A DNA stretch of 16,810 nucleotides from Flavobacteriales bacterium (GCA_011525065.1 WTIY01000284.1:1-16810); one strand, 5' to 3'; numbered from the stretch's first letter, positions 1-6,498 are shown. Translations and numbers: made by a program. The notes: generated from the letters alone by a model not told the origin.

Positions 1-450
1 ACAAACTTTAAAATTAAATCTCGTTCCCCAGGCGGCTAGATTGAGCCACCAATGGTTTTGATCGAATCGCATTCGAAAACACCCCGCCTGACTGTGGGCA
101 TTAAGTCGTGTTAATATATGTTGATCAAAGGCCTGACAAGCTAGGGTATCGGCGTGGATGAAATAAAGTGTGGCACCTTGTGATTGCTGGCCGCCATAAT
201 TCATTTGTTTCGCTCTCCCAGCGGGATTGCTCAATAAGCGTACGTTCCTGCTTGGGTGGTCATTTTTATAGGAGGTAACTATGGCCTGGGTGTCATCCAT
301 GCTTTGACCATCCACCACGATAAATTCCAGAGCCTCTGGATCCTCGGCCTGATTCCATAATTGATCGAGAGTTTTTGTGATGTTTGAGGCCTCATTCAAG
401 GTGGGAATGACCACCGAGAGTTTTATTTTAGATTCAGCACTGGTGTCCAT
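1..450 (-). CDS. TIGR04283-type arsenosugar-associated family 2 glycosyltransferase (3' end beyond window)
   Basis: This gene starts at the ATG at 448-450 and stays open to the left edge, giving 150 residues without a stop. It is a cytoplasmic GT-A family 2 glycosyltransferase. The N-terminal strand LSVVIPTLNE lies at residues 11-20. The metal/nucleotide-sugar region VVDGQSMDDT is at 45-54, GRAKQMNYG at 78-86 and HADT at 99-102. These motifs together are typical of the TIGR04283 family, which is found next to ArsS and ArsM and is named as an arsenosugar-biosynthesis glycosyltransferase. Its acceptor and donor are not proven. It starts 8 bp after the DUF547 stop, with a purine-rich GGGAG just upstream, so it is the last visible gene of the operon. 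About the last third of the usual family length is missing because the window ends. Confidence 0.88.
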   Translation of the reverse strand, partial: MDTSAESKIKLSVVIPTLNEASNITKTLDQLWNQAEDPEALEFIVVDGQSMDDTQAIVTSYKNDHPSRNVRLLSNPAGRAKQMNYGGQQSQGATLYFIHADTLACQAFDQHILTRLNAHSQAGCFRMRFDQNHWWLNLAAWGTRFNFKVC

Positions 451-458
451 GCTCCCGA

Positions 459-1175
459 CTATTGGTTTATAGACCAGTCATAGGGTAAATAACTGATGGC
501 TATTTTTTCTGAAAAGCTTTTTCCAGTATGTTGATTGATTAAATCAATTAACTCTTTGGTACGGCCAAAATCGCCCTTGAACCACAAAAAAATTCTCGAC
601 AGATACAATCGCTCGGGGGTAAAATTATTTTTTGAGGCATCCCTTAAAAAATCAATGGTCGCTTGTTTGAGTTGTTCCTCTAAATGTTGGCCGTCATACG
701 CCCGATTGGCGAGTTTTGGGCAAGATTGAGAGGCACAATTGATGGCAAAATGAATTCTCGGTTCCTCGAGTTGACGCAGTATTTCATGTTCTATGGCGTC
801 CAGGCTTAAGGCCGAATTCTTTGATTTGAGCACAATTTGTTTCCATGGTCGAGAGAGATCTTTGATGCTTTCAACGGGCCAATTGGAACAGATTAGGTTT
901 ACAGTACATGCATTGTATGCATTGATCCAAAAGGCCAACTGTTGAGGCTTATCCCAAGCATTGACCTGTTCTAAATGCGCAGTTAAGGTGTCCAAGTATT
1001 GCAATAATTCGATTGAATCGGTTTTGAATCCTACATAATCCACTCGGCCTGTTTGACTGACATGCCGCTGCAATAATCCGTCCCAAAGTGAGTGATCCAT
1101 TTCTTGAGCGTGACCCATAGCAGCCAAGAGAACAATGCCGTAAACTTGAAGTAATGTCAGGAGTTTTTTTGCCAT
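459..1175 (-). CDS. Exported DUF547 domain protein
   Basis: The product is a 238-residue protein with a Sec signal peptide: a Lys-Lys start, a hydrophobic core at about residues 5-20, and a likely cut after the Ala in GHA (residue 23). The mature part matches DUF547. It has AFWINAYNACTV at 81-92, LSLDAIEHE at 123-131, the Cys pair of INCASQSCP at 145-153 (Cys147 and Cys152), and LSRIFLWF near 192-199. The family's biochemical role is unknown; a hydrolase or transglutaminase-like fold is possible, with Cys147 or Cys152 as candidate catalytic or disulfide residues. The start overlaps the end of the hydroxylase gene by 19 bp, and the signal peptide supports this start. It lies between the membrane hydroxylase and the last glycosyltransferase, so it probably serves the same pathway from the periplasmic side. 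That role is inferred from position only. Confidence 0.85.
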   Translation of the reverse strand: MAKKLLTLLQVYGIVLLAAMGHAQEMDHSLWDGLLQRHVSQTGRVDYVGFKTDSIELLQYLDTLTAHLEQVNAWDKPQQLAFWINAYNACTVNLICSNWPVESIKDLSRPWKQIVLKSKNSALSLDAIEHEILRQLEEPRIHFAINCASQSCPKLANRAYDGQHLEEQLKQATIDFLRDASKNNFTPERLYLSRIFLWFKGDFGRTKELIDLINQHTGKSFSEKIAISYLPYDWSINQ

Positions 1176-2053
1176 GGGTGCATTTCTTGAGCCATGAAGG
1201 TCTTGGGGAAATTATCGTCCCCAGGGAAACCTAATTCGAGATCTCGTCCGTCATACGGGGTATGTGCAGTGCCAAAAAGATAATCCCAAAGGCTCAGTGA
1301 AATCCCAAAATTAATGCCGTATTTGGCTGTTTTAGGCAAATCCTTTGCGTGATGCCAAATGTGCATTTTTGGGTTATTCAGAACGTATTTTAAAGGACCG
1401 TAATCCCAGCCAATGTTGGCATGATTCATATGACCAATGGCGATTGCAAAAAAATGGACTAGGGCCACGTCTTGCGCGTTAAAGCCACCGATCAGTGCAA
1501 TGGGAACATACAGCATGGATTTATAAACCACTGGCTCCATCCAGTGATAGCGCAAATGAGCCGCAAAACCCATTTGTTTTACGCTGTGATGGACTTGGTG
1601 AAATTGCCAGAGCCAAGGCACGCGATGCAACAATCTATGGGTATTCCATTGGACAAAATCGGTTACCAAAAAGAAGACCAATAGCCCCAATCCAGTGGGC
1701 AGTACATTCAGATCAAAGATCATGAGGGACGAAATTTGTATCCCAAAAAAGCCCAGGAATTGATCAAATAAATGCGCGGCAGTTTCAGATAAGGCCATCA
1801 GGACAATGAGATTCAACAAAAAGAAGTTGAAAAACATATAGAAGGTGTCCAGCCAAAAATCTTCTCGAAATAAAGCTTGATTTTTTCGCCAAGGCATCAA
1901 GTATTCTAACCCCCAAACCACTAAGCTCAATCCGATTAAGCCATAAAAGTAGTTGTCCCAATGCCAATGTGTGATTTCATGGAGTAGATAATTGAAGTAT
2001 CCACTGTAGGTGTTCCAGATAAGGTCAAGATATTCTCTCATAGTCAACAGCAT
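1157..2053 (-). CDS. Sterol desaturase / fatty acid hydroxylase family membrane protein
   Basis: The product is a 298-residue integral membrane protein of the fatty acid hydroxylase superfamily, which uses a di-iron centre to hydroxylate or desaturate lipid-like substrates. The three histidine boxes are present: HRLLH at 139-143, HQVHH at 152-156 and HIWHH at 231-235, with further conserved His at 166, 170, 208 and 211. Hydrophobic segments lie near 36-53, 70-90 and 115-135. Two starts are possible: the ATG at 2053, which overlaps the arsM stop by 10 bp, or the ATG at 2041, two bases after that stop, which would remove four residues. The first is reported. GGAGG lies directly before the first ATG and about 12 bases before the second, so it does not settle the question. 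The substrate is unknown. Its place between arsM and DUF547 in an arsenosugar operon suggests a tailoring step on the aglycone or a lipid conjugate, which is inference. Confidence 0.88.
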   Translation of the reverse strand: MLLTMREYLDLIWNTYSGYFNYLLHEITHWHWDNYFYGLIGLSLVVWGLEYLMPWRKNQALFREDFWLDTFYMFFNFFLLNLIVLMALSETAAHLFDQFLGFFGIQISSLMIFDLNVLPTGLGLLVFFLVTDFVQWNTHRLLHRVPWLWQFHQVHHSVKQMGFAAHLRYHWMEPVVYKSMLYVPIALIGGFNAQDVALVHFFAIAIGHMNHANIGWDYGPLKYVLNNPKMHIWHHAKDLPKTAKYGINFGISLSLWDYLFGTAHTPYDGRDLELGFPGDDNFPKTFMAQEMHPWQKNS

Positions 2054-3012
2054 CCTCCACCGTCATAATGATAGGTCGACGGGCTTACAAAAATATCATT
2101 TCTATTTAAATCAGACAGTGCTTGAGCTGTTTTGTCGCATACAGCCAAGGGTTGATTAGGAAGCAGGACATGACCCTTGTCATCGTCAAAATAAGGCTGA
2201 TCTCCGTAATAAATGGCCGCTTTTCCGGTAAATACGCATGGCCCATCTTCTGGCATTGGATCCTTTATGGCGGCTACTTCTATGGATTCAATATAAATCA
2301 ATTCTTCTGTGGGATAATGCTGTGGATCCAAAATTCGGTAGGGTTTCCTGGCACGAATTTCGATGGTGCCAAAACCAGCGTCCGTCAGGGCTTTAACATA
2401 CTGGTCAATGGGTAGGCTGCCACTAAGACACAGGGCCCGAAGGCGCTCGTCATTGCGCAAGGTTTGGTTCATCTGTTGTTCACAGGTCGGATCGCTCATG
2501 ACCAGTCTGCCGTGTGGCTTAAGGACTCGATACATTTCTGAGATGGCTTTTTTGAGGTCCTCCTCTTTGAAGATGTTGAACAGGCAGTTTTGGGCGGCTA
2601 CATCAACGCTCTGGTCTTTTAGCGGTAAGTTGAGCGCATCTCCCTTGTGCAATTCTACAAAATCAGACGAAAACCACGGATTTAATGCCTCGGCCTCTTT
2701 GAAGTTCACGCGAGAGGCTTCGAGCATTTCATCAACCACATCCACACCGATAACGTGTCCTTTTTTTCGCGAAAAATAGGCAAATTGTAAAAGCTCCATG
2801 CCGCCGCCAACACCGACATAAAGAATTTTTGGTTGGCGACTTAGATCTCTGGGATGGACTGTTGAACCACAGCCGTAATTCATCTCTTGCATGATTTTCG
2901 GGATGCTCAGCCCGGGCAATTCCCAAATGGGATTGGTGGTGCAACACAGGCCCACATCAGGGCTCAGCGCCGCTTCTTTATACAGATCTTTCGTCGTTTC
3001 TAAATAACTCAT
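2044..3012 (-). CDS. arsM: Arsenosugar-biosynthesis arsenite methyltransferase ArsM
   Basis: ArsM is a cytoplasmic SAM-dependent methyltransferase of 322 residues that methylates As(III), giving the dimethyl arsenical used for arsenosugars. The SAM-binding segment LYVGVGGGMELLQFAYF is at 64-80, with the acidic ribose contact VDVVDE at 90-95. Cysteines fit the ArsM pattern: Cys48 in YGCG, Cys143 in QNCLFN and Cys195 in ALCLSG, the usual three arsenic-binding thiols, plus a Cys23-Cys24 pair near the start. A second Cys-Cys pair closes the protein after three glycines (GGGCC), an added possible arsenic-binding tail. The GVGGGME version of the glycine loop is typical of the arsenosugar-linked ArsM branch rather than general detoxification ArsM. 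The gene overlaps the phosphorylase stop by 4 bp (ATGA), so translation is probably coupled. Confidence 0.93.
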   Translation of the reverse strand: MSYLETTKDLYKEAALSPDVGLCCTTNPIWELPGLSIPKIMQEMNYGCGSTVHPRDLSRQPKILYVGVGGGMELLQFAYFSRKKGHVIGVDVVDEMLEASRVNFKEAEALNPWFSSDFVELHKGDALNLPLKDQSVDVAAQNCLFNIFKEEDLKKAISEMYRVLKPHGRLVMSDPTCEQQMNQTLRNDERLRALCLSGSLPIDQYVKALTDAGFGTIEIRARKPYRILDPQHYPTEELIYIESIEVAAIKDPMPEDGPCVFTGKAAIYYGDQPYFDDDKGHVLLPNQPLAVCDKTAQALSDLNRNDIFVSPSTYHYDGGGCC

Positions 3013-3839
3013 AAGGCCAATCCTTCAATTAAATTTTTAAATAAAAACACCATATCTGGCTCTGCTTTTTGGGCATGAGCAATAATGTCTGCAATGTCAA
3101 CCGGGGCCAAATGATCCGGGTCGCATTCATCAGTAAGTACCGAAACTGCCACCACGGGCAATTTTAAATGATTAGCCACAATGATCTCTGGAACCGTACT
3201 CATTCCTACCGCATCAGCTCCAATGAGTCTCAAGTAGCGGTATTCGGCTTTGGTTTCCAATTCTGGGCCGCGGACTCCCACATAAACGCCTTGATGTAAT
3301 TTAATGCCGTGGTCATTAGCCAATTTGACAAGGGCCTGACTCATGGCGGGATCATATGGGGTATTCATATCCACAAAGCGCTCACCCAACTGGTCCACAC
3401 CAGAAAAAGCTAAAGGAGAACTGCCCTGCAGGTTAATGTGGTCGTTGATGAGCATCATTTCTCCTTTTTTGAACTTGAGATTTAAAGCGCCCGAAGCATT
3501 GCTGACTAGAAGTTTTTTGATGCCCAAGGCATGCATCACGCGCACGGGAAACGTCACCTCCACCGGGCTATAACCCTCGTATAAATGAAATCGTCCTTGC
3601 ATGACCACTACTTTTTTCCCACCGAGCGTTCCATAAATTAGCTTGCCTTTGTGAAATTCTACAGTGGCCAATGGAAAGTGAGGAATCACGGTATAGTGGA
3701 TTTCTGAAATCACGTCTATCGAATGCACCAATTGACCCAGACCCGTACCCAAAATAATACCGATTTCGGGCTGATCGAATCCTTTGTTGGTTAAAAATTC
3801 ACAGGCTTCTTGAACCTGCTGGATTAATTTGGGCTTCAT
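3009..3839 (-). CDS. Purine nucleoside phosphorylase (trimeric PNP/MTAP family)
   Basis: The product is a 276-residue cytoplasmic enzyme that splits purine nucleosides with phosphate into base and ribose 1-phosphate. Family motifs seen are GTGLG at 31-35 (phosphate loop), GRFHLYEGY at 82-90, SNASGALN at 113-120, GPELETKAEY at 191-200 with Glu195 as the base-contacting Glu, and MSTVPE at 213-218. Length is normal. At the position of human PNP Asn243 it has Asp237 (LTDECD). In this family Asn favours 6-oxopurines and Asp favours adenine-type bases, so adenosine-like substrates are plausible. It overlaps both neighbours by 4 bp (ATGA) and sits between a glycosyltransferase and arsM. This fits removal of adenine from the dimethylarsinoyl-adenosine made by ArsS. 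Alternatively it is an ordinary purine-salvage enzyme that happens to be in the operon. Family assignment is firm; the arsenical substrate is inference. Confidence 0.92.
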   Translation of the reverse strand: MKPKLIQQVQEACEFLTNKGFDQPEIGIILGTGLGQLVHSIDVISEIHYTVIPHFPLATVEFHKGKLIYGTLGGKKVVVMQGRFHLYEGYSPVEVTFPVRVMHALGIKKLLVSNASGALNLKFKKGEMMLINDHINLQGSSPLAFSGVDQLGERFVDMNTPYDPAMSQALVKLANDHGIKLHQGVYVGVRGPELETKAEYRYLRLIGADAVGMSTVPEIIVANHLKLPVVAVSVLTDECDPDHLAPVDIADIIAHAQKAEPDMVFLFKNLIEGLAL

Positions 3840-4444
3840 CGAATTAAGGCTTTAAAAACATCATAAGGCTCCAGGTCGGACAAAGTGTCGATGTCATTTT
3901 TTTCGACCAAGATTGCAGTTTTATACGGTGTCAAATTAGTTAAAGTATCGCTCAATACCGACGGTGTGCCCCAATTTTTATTGTTAAATATTTCTGAAAT
4001 TGGCTGATTCATACCAATTAGGTAATACCCCCCATCTGAAGCTGGTCCGATTACGGCATCGTGGTCATTTAATGCCTCAAAAGCACTCTCTATAAGCGCC
4101 GCAGAAAGATCGTATAAATCACTACCGATTAAAATGGCCCTGGTGGCTCCTTGATCAAAAGCCTCTTCGAGTGCATGGGCCATGCGCTGTCCTAAATCCG
4201 AGCCGCTTTGGACGGCCTTGTTAAATATAGTGTCCGAAAATGCGTCTTGTGTTTGAATGTAGTTGCTGTAATGCACCACCCTTTTGGCCTGAACTTTTGC
4301 GGTGATTTTAGCAGTATGGGTCAGTAAAAATTCATAAACCGCTAAGGCTTTTTCTGCCCCAATGCTCGCCGCCAGGCGTGTTTTACACTGCCCTAGAACT
4401 GGATTTTTGCAAAAAATCAATAAATGTTTGGACGCCGTGGACAT
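3836..4444 (-). CDS. TIGR04282-type arsenosugar-associated glycosyltransferase (DUF2064)
   Basis: The product is a 202-residue cytoplasmic protein of the DUF2064/TIGR04282 family, with a nucleotidyltransferase-like GT-A fold. Visible motifs are LLIFCKNPVLGQCKTRLA at 8-25, the nucleotide-binding start typical of CofC/MobA-like enzymes, IGSDL at 106-110 and SDGGYYLIG at 136-144. The last two hold acidic residues likely to bind metal and nucleotide. DIDTLSDLE at 184-192 is the usual C-terminal acidic motif. Members are found beside ArsS with the TIGR04283 glycosyltransferase, and both are named as arsenosugar-biosynthesis glycosyltransferases, though the exact transfer is not proven. It may instead activate a sugar as a nucleotide derivative. 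It begins 14 bp after the rhodanese stop and its own stop overlaps the phosphorylase start by 4 bp. Confidence 0.88.
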   Translation of the reverse strand: MSTASKHLLIFCKNPVLGQCKTRLAASIGAEKALAVYEFLLTHTAKITAKVQAKRVVHYSNYIQTQDAFSDTIFNKAVQSGSDLGQRMAHALEEAFDQGATRAILIGSDLYDLSAALIESAFEALNDHDAVIGPASDGGYYLIGMNQPISEIFNNKNWGTPSVLSDTLTNLTPYKTAILVEKNDIDTLSDLEPYDVFKALIR

Positions 4445-4458
4445 GATGCTAACAGGAT

Positions 4459-4959
4459 TCAGTACTCAGGAGTGCCTCGGTTGATGAACTTGGCCCAATG
4501 CTTGTCGTATCCGTGAATGGCTTGGGTTATTTTTTCTTGAGCGTCGACGAGGCTTTTACCGGAGTTATACCACTGAAAGAGTCCGCCGTATAGGTTGTAG
4601 ATGTTTTGATATCCCAGTTTCTTCAACTTTTCGCCAACACGTTCAGATCTGACGCCGATCGAACAATACACCACTATTTTGGATGAGGGGTCTAAGTTGA
4701 TTTGCTCTAAAACTTCAGGGTTAAATTCTTCATCCCCCACAAAGTGAGCGTTTTTCAAATGCGACACCTCAAATTCGTCTCGTGACCGACTGTCTAAAAA
4801 TACGGCTGAATTGTCGCTTTGCCAGGCGTATGCTGTTTGTTGGTCGACATAAGGTACGCTCCCTGAATTGTATCGACTCAGGGCCTCATCAATGGTATTT
4901 TGCCCCGTGAGCAGTAAGGGGCTGAGTAAAAAAACCATATGGATTAAAGACCTATTCAT
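4459..4959 (-). CDS. Exported rhodanese-like domain protein
   Basis: The product is 166 residues long with an N-terminal hydrophobic signal (about residues 5-18, likely cut after LTG or near Gln20) and one rhodanese domain at about 35-135. The loop CSIGVRS at 99-105 carries the catalytic cysteine Cys99 in the usual six-residue single-domain form, and FLDSR at 54-58 plus SHLKNA at 66-71 are the other family marks. Rhodaneses carry persulfide sulfur on this cysteine. The active site looks intact. The gene overlaps the arsS stop by 4 bp (ATGA). A periplasmic sulfur carrier in an arsenic operon could relate to thiolated arsenicals or to redox handling, but nothing in the sequence shows the partner. 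The C-terminal tail (about 135-166) is rich in charged and aromatic residues and unassigned. Confidence 0.88.
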   Translation of the reverse strand: MNRSLIHMVFLLSPLLLTGQNTIDEALSRYNSGSVPYVDQQTAYAWQSDNSAVFLDSRSRDEFEVSHLKNAHFVGDEEFNPEVLEQINLDPSSKIVVYCSIGVRSERVGEKLKKLGYQNIYNLYGGLFQWYNSGKSLVDAQEKITQAIHGYDKHWAKFINRGTPEY

Positions 4960-6023
4960 GCCACCGCACCTTGACAGCTGCTTCCTGCACCGGCCGTGCA
5001 GCCATAACAGTGCTGTGAGACGCTTATTAGGCGTCCGTTCATTAAATCATTGTCGAATTCACTGATGTGTTGGCGCTCATCTTGAATTGGCATTTGAAGC
5101 ATTTGATTAAAATCACAATCATAAAGATGACCATCCCAAGACACCGAAAGGGTGTTGGTGCACATGACTGCCTGGGCAGCTGCTGGGTTATATGCATCGA
5201 CCAGGGCCCACATATAGTCGTCGTAATTCTCTGAAGCAATGAGATAGTCCAAAAAGCGGGATATGGGAAGATTGGTCAAGGCAAATAAATCGTTGAATTG
5301 GATGCCAAAGCTCCGGTCCAAACGCTGTTTGAATTCTGCGGATAAGGCATTTTGGTCTCCCGGTAAAAATGCCCCGCTGGGATTGTAAACTAAATCCAAT
5401 TTGAGACCACTCTGCGCTTGTCCATACCCAACATCATTGAGCATTTTAAGGGCTTTAATCGAGTCGTTAAAAACGCCAGATCCCCGTTGTCGATCTGTTT
5501 TTTCTTCGGTCCAATGCGGCATGCTGCTTACTACGTGAACGCCGTGTTTGGCAAAAAAATCAGGCAAATCATGATATTTTTTGTTGGCCACAATGATGGT
5601 CAAATTACTGCGAACGATGATTTCATCCACGCCACAGGCTTTGGCCTGAGTAACAAACCATCTGAAGTTGGGGTTCATCTCTGGAGCTCCTCCAGTGAGA
5701 TCAAGGGTTTTTACTTTACTGGATTTGATGGCCTTCAGACAGTGTTCCATGGTATTTATCGTCATGATTTCTTTGCGATCTGGACCAGCATCCACATGAC
5801 AATGCGTGCAAACTTGATTGCACATATAGCCCAAATTAACCTGTAAAATATCAAGTTGTTTTGAGCGTAAGGGAGCCTTGAGTGTGGCTAAAATGCGCTC
5901 TTCAAATCTCGGCGCGTCTTCCTCTGTAAAAATGCCCCCTTCTAACAGTTTCAATTGGCGCTCAGTTTGTGCTAGAGGACTCTGACGCTTTCGCAGGGAT
6001 TGGAGTGATTTAAATTGACTCAT
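4956..6023 (-). CDS. arsS: Arsenosugar-biosynthesis radical SAM protein ArsS
   Basis: ArsS is a 355-residue radical SAM enzyme that joins the 5'-deoxyadenosyl group of SAM to a dimethylated trivalent arsenical, giving dimethylarsinoyl-adenosine, the precursor of arsenosugars. The [4Fe-4S] site CNQVCTHC is at 68-75 (Cys68, Cys72, Cys75; CX3CX2C). LDLTGGAPE at 107-115 is the SAM-contact GGE-like motif. The C-terminal Cys-rich domain (DUF3641) has Cys288 (CTNT), Cys303 (YDCDFN) and the end motif HCYGCTAGAGSSC at 338-350 (Cys339, Cys342, Cys350). Some relatives carry selenocysteine; every corresponding position here is a normal cysteine and the frame has no in-frame TGA. It starts 8 bp after the AhpD-like gene stop, and its own stop overlaps the rhodanese start. 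Recognition is strong from both cysteine regions. Confidence 0.95.
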   Translation of the reverse strand: MSQFKSLQSLRKRQSPLAQTERQLKLLEGGIFTEEDAPRFEERILATLKAPLRSKQLDILQVNLGYMCNQVCTHCHVDAGPDRKEIMTINTMEHCLKAIKSSKVKTLDLTGGAPEMNPNFRWFVTQAKACGVDEIIVRSNLTIIVANKKYHDLPDFFAKHGVHVVSSMPHWTEEKTDRQRGSGVFNDSIKALKMLNDVGYGQAQSGLKLDLVYNPSGAFLPGDQNALSAEFKQRLDRSFGIQFNDLFALTNLPISRFLDYLIASENYDDYMWALVDAYNPAAAQAVMCTNTLSVSWDGHLYDCDFNQMLQMPIQDERQHISEFDNDLMNGRLISVSQHCYGCTAGAGSSCQGAVA

Positions 6024-6031
6024 ACCGGTTT

Positions 6032-6361
6032 TTAGGAATCCAATTTGTTGACCTTATTCATCATCATGACTCCGTGAACCAGGCTGGCCCCGCTTTTTAT
6101 GGCTGCGCCCACATGGACGGCTTCCATCATTTCATTTTTGGTAATGCCTCGTTCAAGACCGTCTTTGGTGTAAGCATCGATGCAGTAGGGGCACATTTCG
6201 GTATGTGCTACCGCCAGTGCGATTAGTGATTTCTCTCTGGCCGTCAAGGCCCCTTCTTTAAACACGCTGTTGTAATACTCAAAGAATTTTTCACCAAGTG
6301 ATTCACTCCACTGGGTGATTTGACCAAATTTGCGCAAGTCTTTGGGATCGTAATAGGACAT
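6032..6361 (-). CDS. Arsenosugar-associated AhpD/carboxymuconolactone decarboxylase-like protein
   Basis: This 109-residue, cytoplasmic, all-helical protein belongs to the AhpD-like/CMD superfamily and matches the type named arsenosugar biosynthesis-associated peroxidase-like protein. The redox pair is CPYC at 57-60 (Cys57, Cys60), preceded by Glu43 and His53; TAREKSLIALAVAH at 40-53 is the conserved helix before it. In classical AhpD a His follows the second Cys by four positions; here that place is Tyr64 (CIDAY). It probably acts as a thiol redox partner or arsenical-handling protein. It is the first gene of the operon, 8 bp ahead of arsS, and follows a 137-bp leader with promoter-like elements. 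An ATG start at 6359-6361 is the only good one. Superfamily is firm, function unproven. Confidence 0.88.
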   Translation of the reverse strand: MSYYDPKDLRKFGQITQWSESLGEKFFEYYNSVFKEGALTAREKSLIALAVAHTEMCPYCIDAYTKDGLERGITKNEMMEAVHVGAAIKSGASLVHGVMMMNKVNKLDS

Positions 6362-6385
6362 ATAAAGGGATTTTGGGCCGTATAG

Positions 6386-6400
6386 CCGATTAATCGCATT
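6386..6400. promoter_or_regulatory. Candidate operator, proximal GATTAATC element
   Basis: The 15-bp stretch reads cCGATTAATCGcatt, containing the perfect 10-bp palindrome CGATTAATCG at 6387-6396. It matches the distal copy at 6463-6477 at 13 of 15 positions in the same orientation. It covers the predicted transcription start just downstream of the -7-like box, a place where a bound protein would repress. The protein that would bind is unknown and no regulator gene is in the window. Confidence 0.45.
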
Positions 6401-6462
6401 AAAGATACGACTTCAATAAGGAGCAATCCAAGGGAAATAGGGTCATTTAAAATCGACAATAC

Positions 6463-6477
6463 CGGATTAATCCCATT
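6463..6477. promoter_or_regulatory. Candidate operator, distal GATTAATC element
   Basis: The 15-bp stretch reads cGGATTAATCCcatt, containing the perfect 10-bp palindrome GGATTAATCC at 6464-6473. It shares the core GATTAATC and the 3' CATT with the proximal copy 77 bp away (centre to centre). On the minus strand it lies upstream of the -33-like TTG, so the pair brackets the candidate promoter. Confidence 0.45.
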
Positions 6478-6498
6478 GCCCTGCTGGAAGTTTGTGAA

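Larger units (their letters stand above)
6362..6498 (-). promoter_or_regulatory. Leader/promoter region of the arsenosugar operon
   Basis: This 137-bp gap separates the symporter stop from the first arsenosugar gene. Read on the minus strand it holds TATCTTTA at 6407-6400, seven of eight matches to the Bacteroidota -7 box TAnnTTTG. TTG occurs 21 bases upstream (6431-6429) and also 16 bases upstream (6426-6424), either of which could be the -33 box. Transcription would start near 6393, about 30 bases before the ATG. Two related palindromic elements lie here and are listed separately. I see no terminator hairpin for the upstream operon. The promoter call is a pattern match only. Confidence 0.5.

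Noticed and set aside
2122..2779. Plus-strand ORFs of 97 and 138 residues opposite arsM
   Set aside because: They are antisense shadows of a well-recognised gene, with no domain and no upstream signal.
5418..5846. Plus-strand ORF of 142 residues opposite arsS
   Set aside because: It is antisense to the radical SAM core, shows no family motif, and is explained by codon bias of the real gene.
4956..6023. Possible selenocysteine in ArsS, as in some relatives
   Set aside because: All conserved positions are Cys codons, there is no in-frame TGA before the end, and the C-terminal CTAGAGSSC motif is complete.
6244..6459. A 71-residue minus-strand ORF crossing the operon leader
   Set aside because: It overlaps the AhpD-like gene in another frame, crosses the promoter-like elements and has no recognisable domain.
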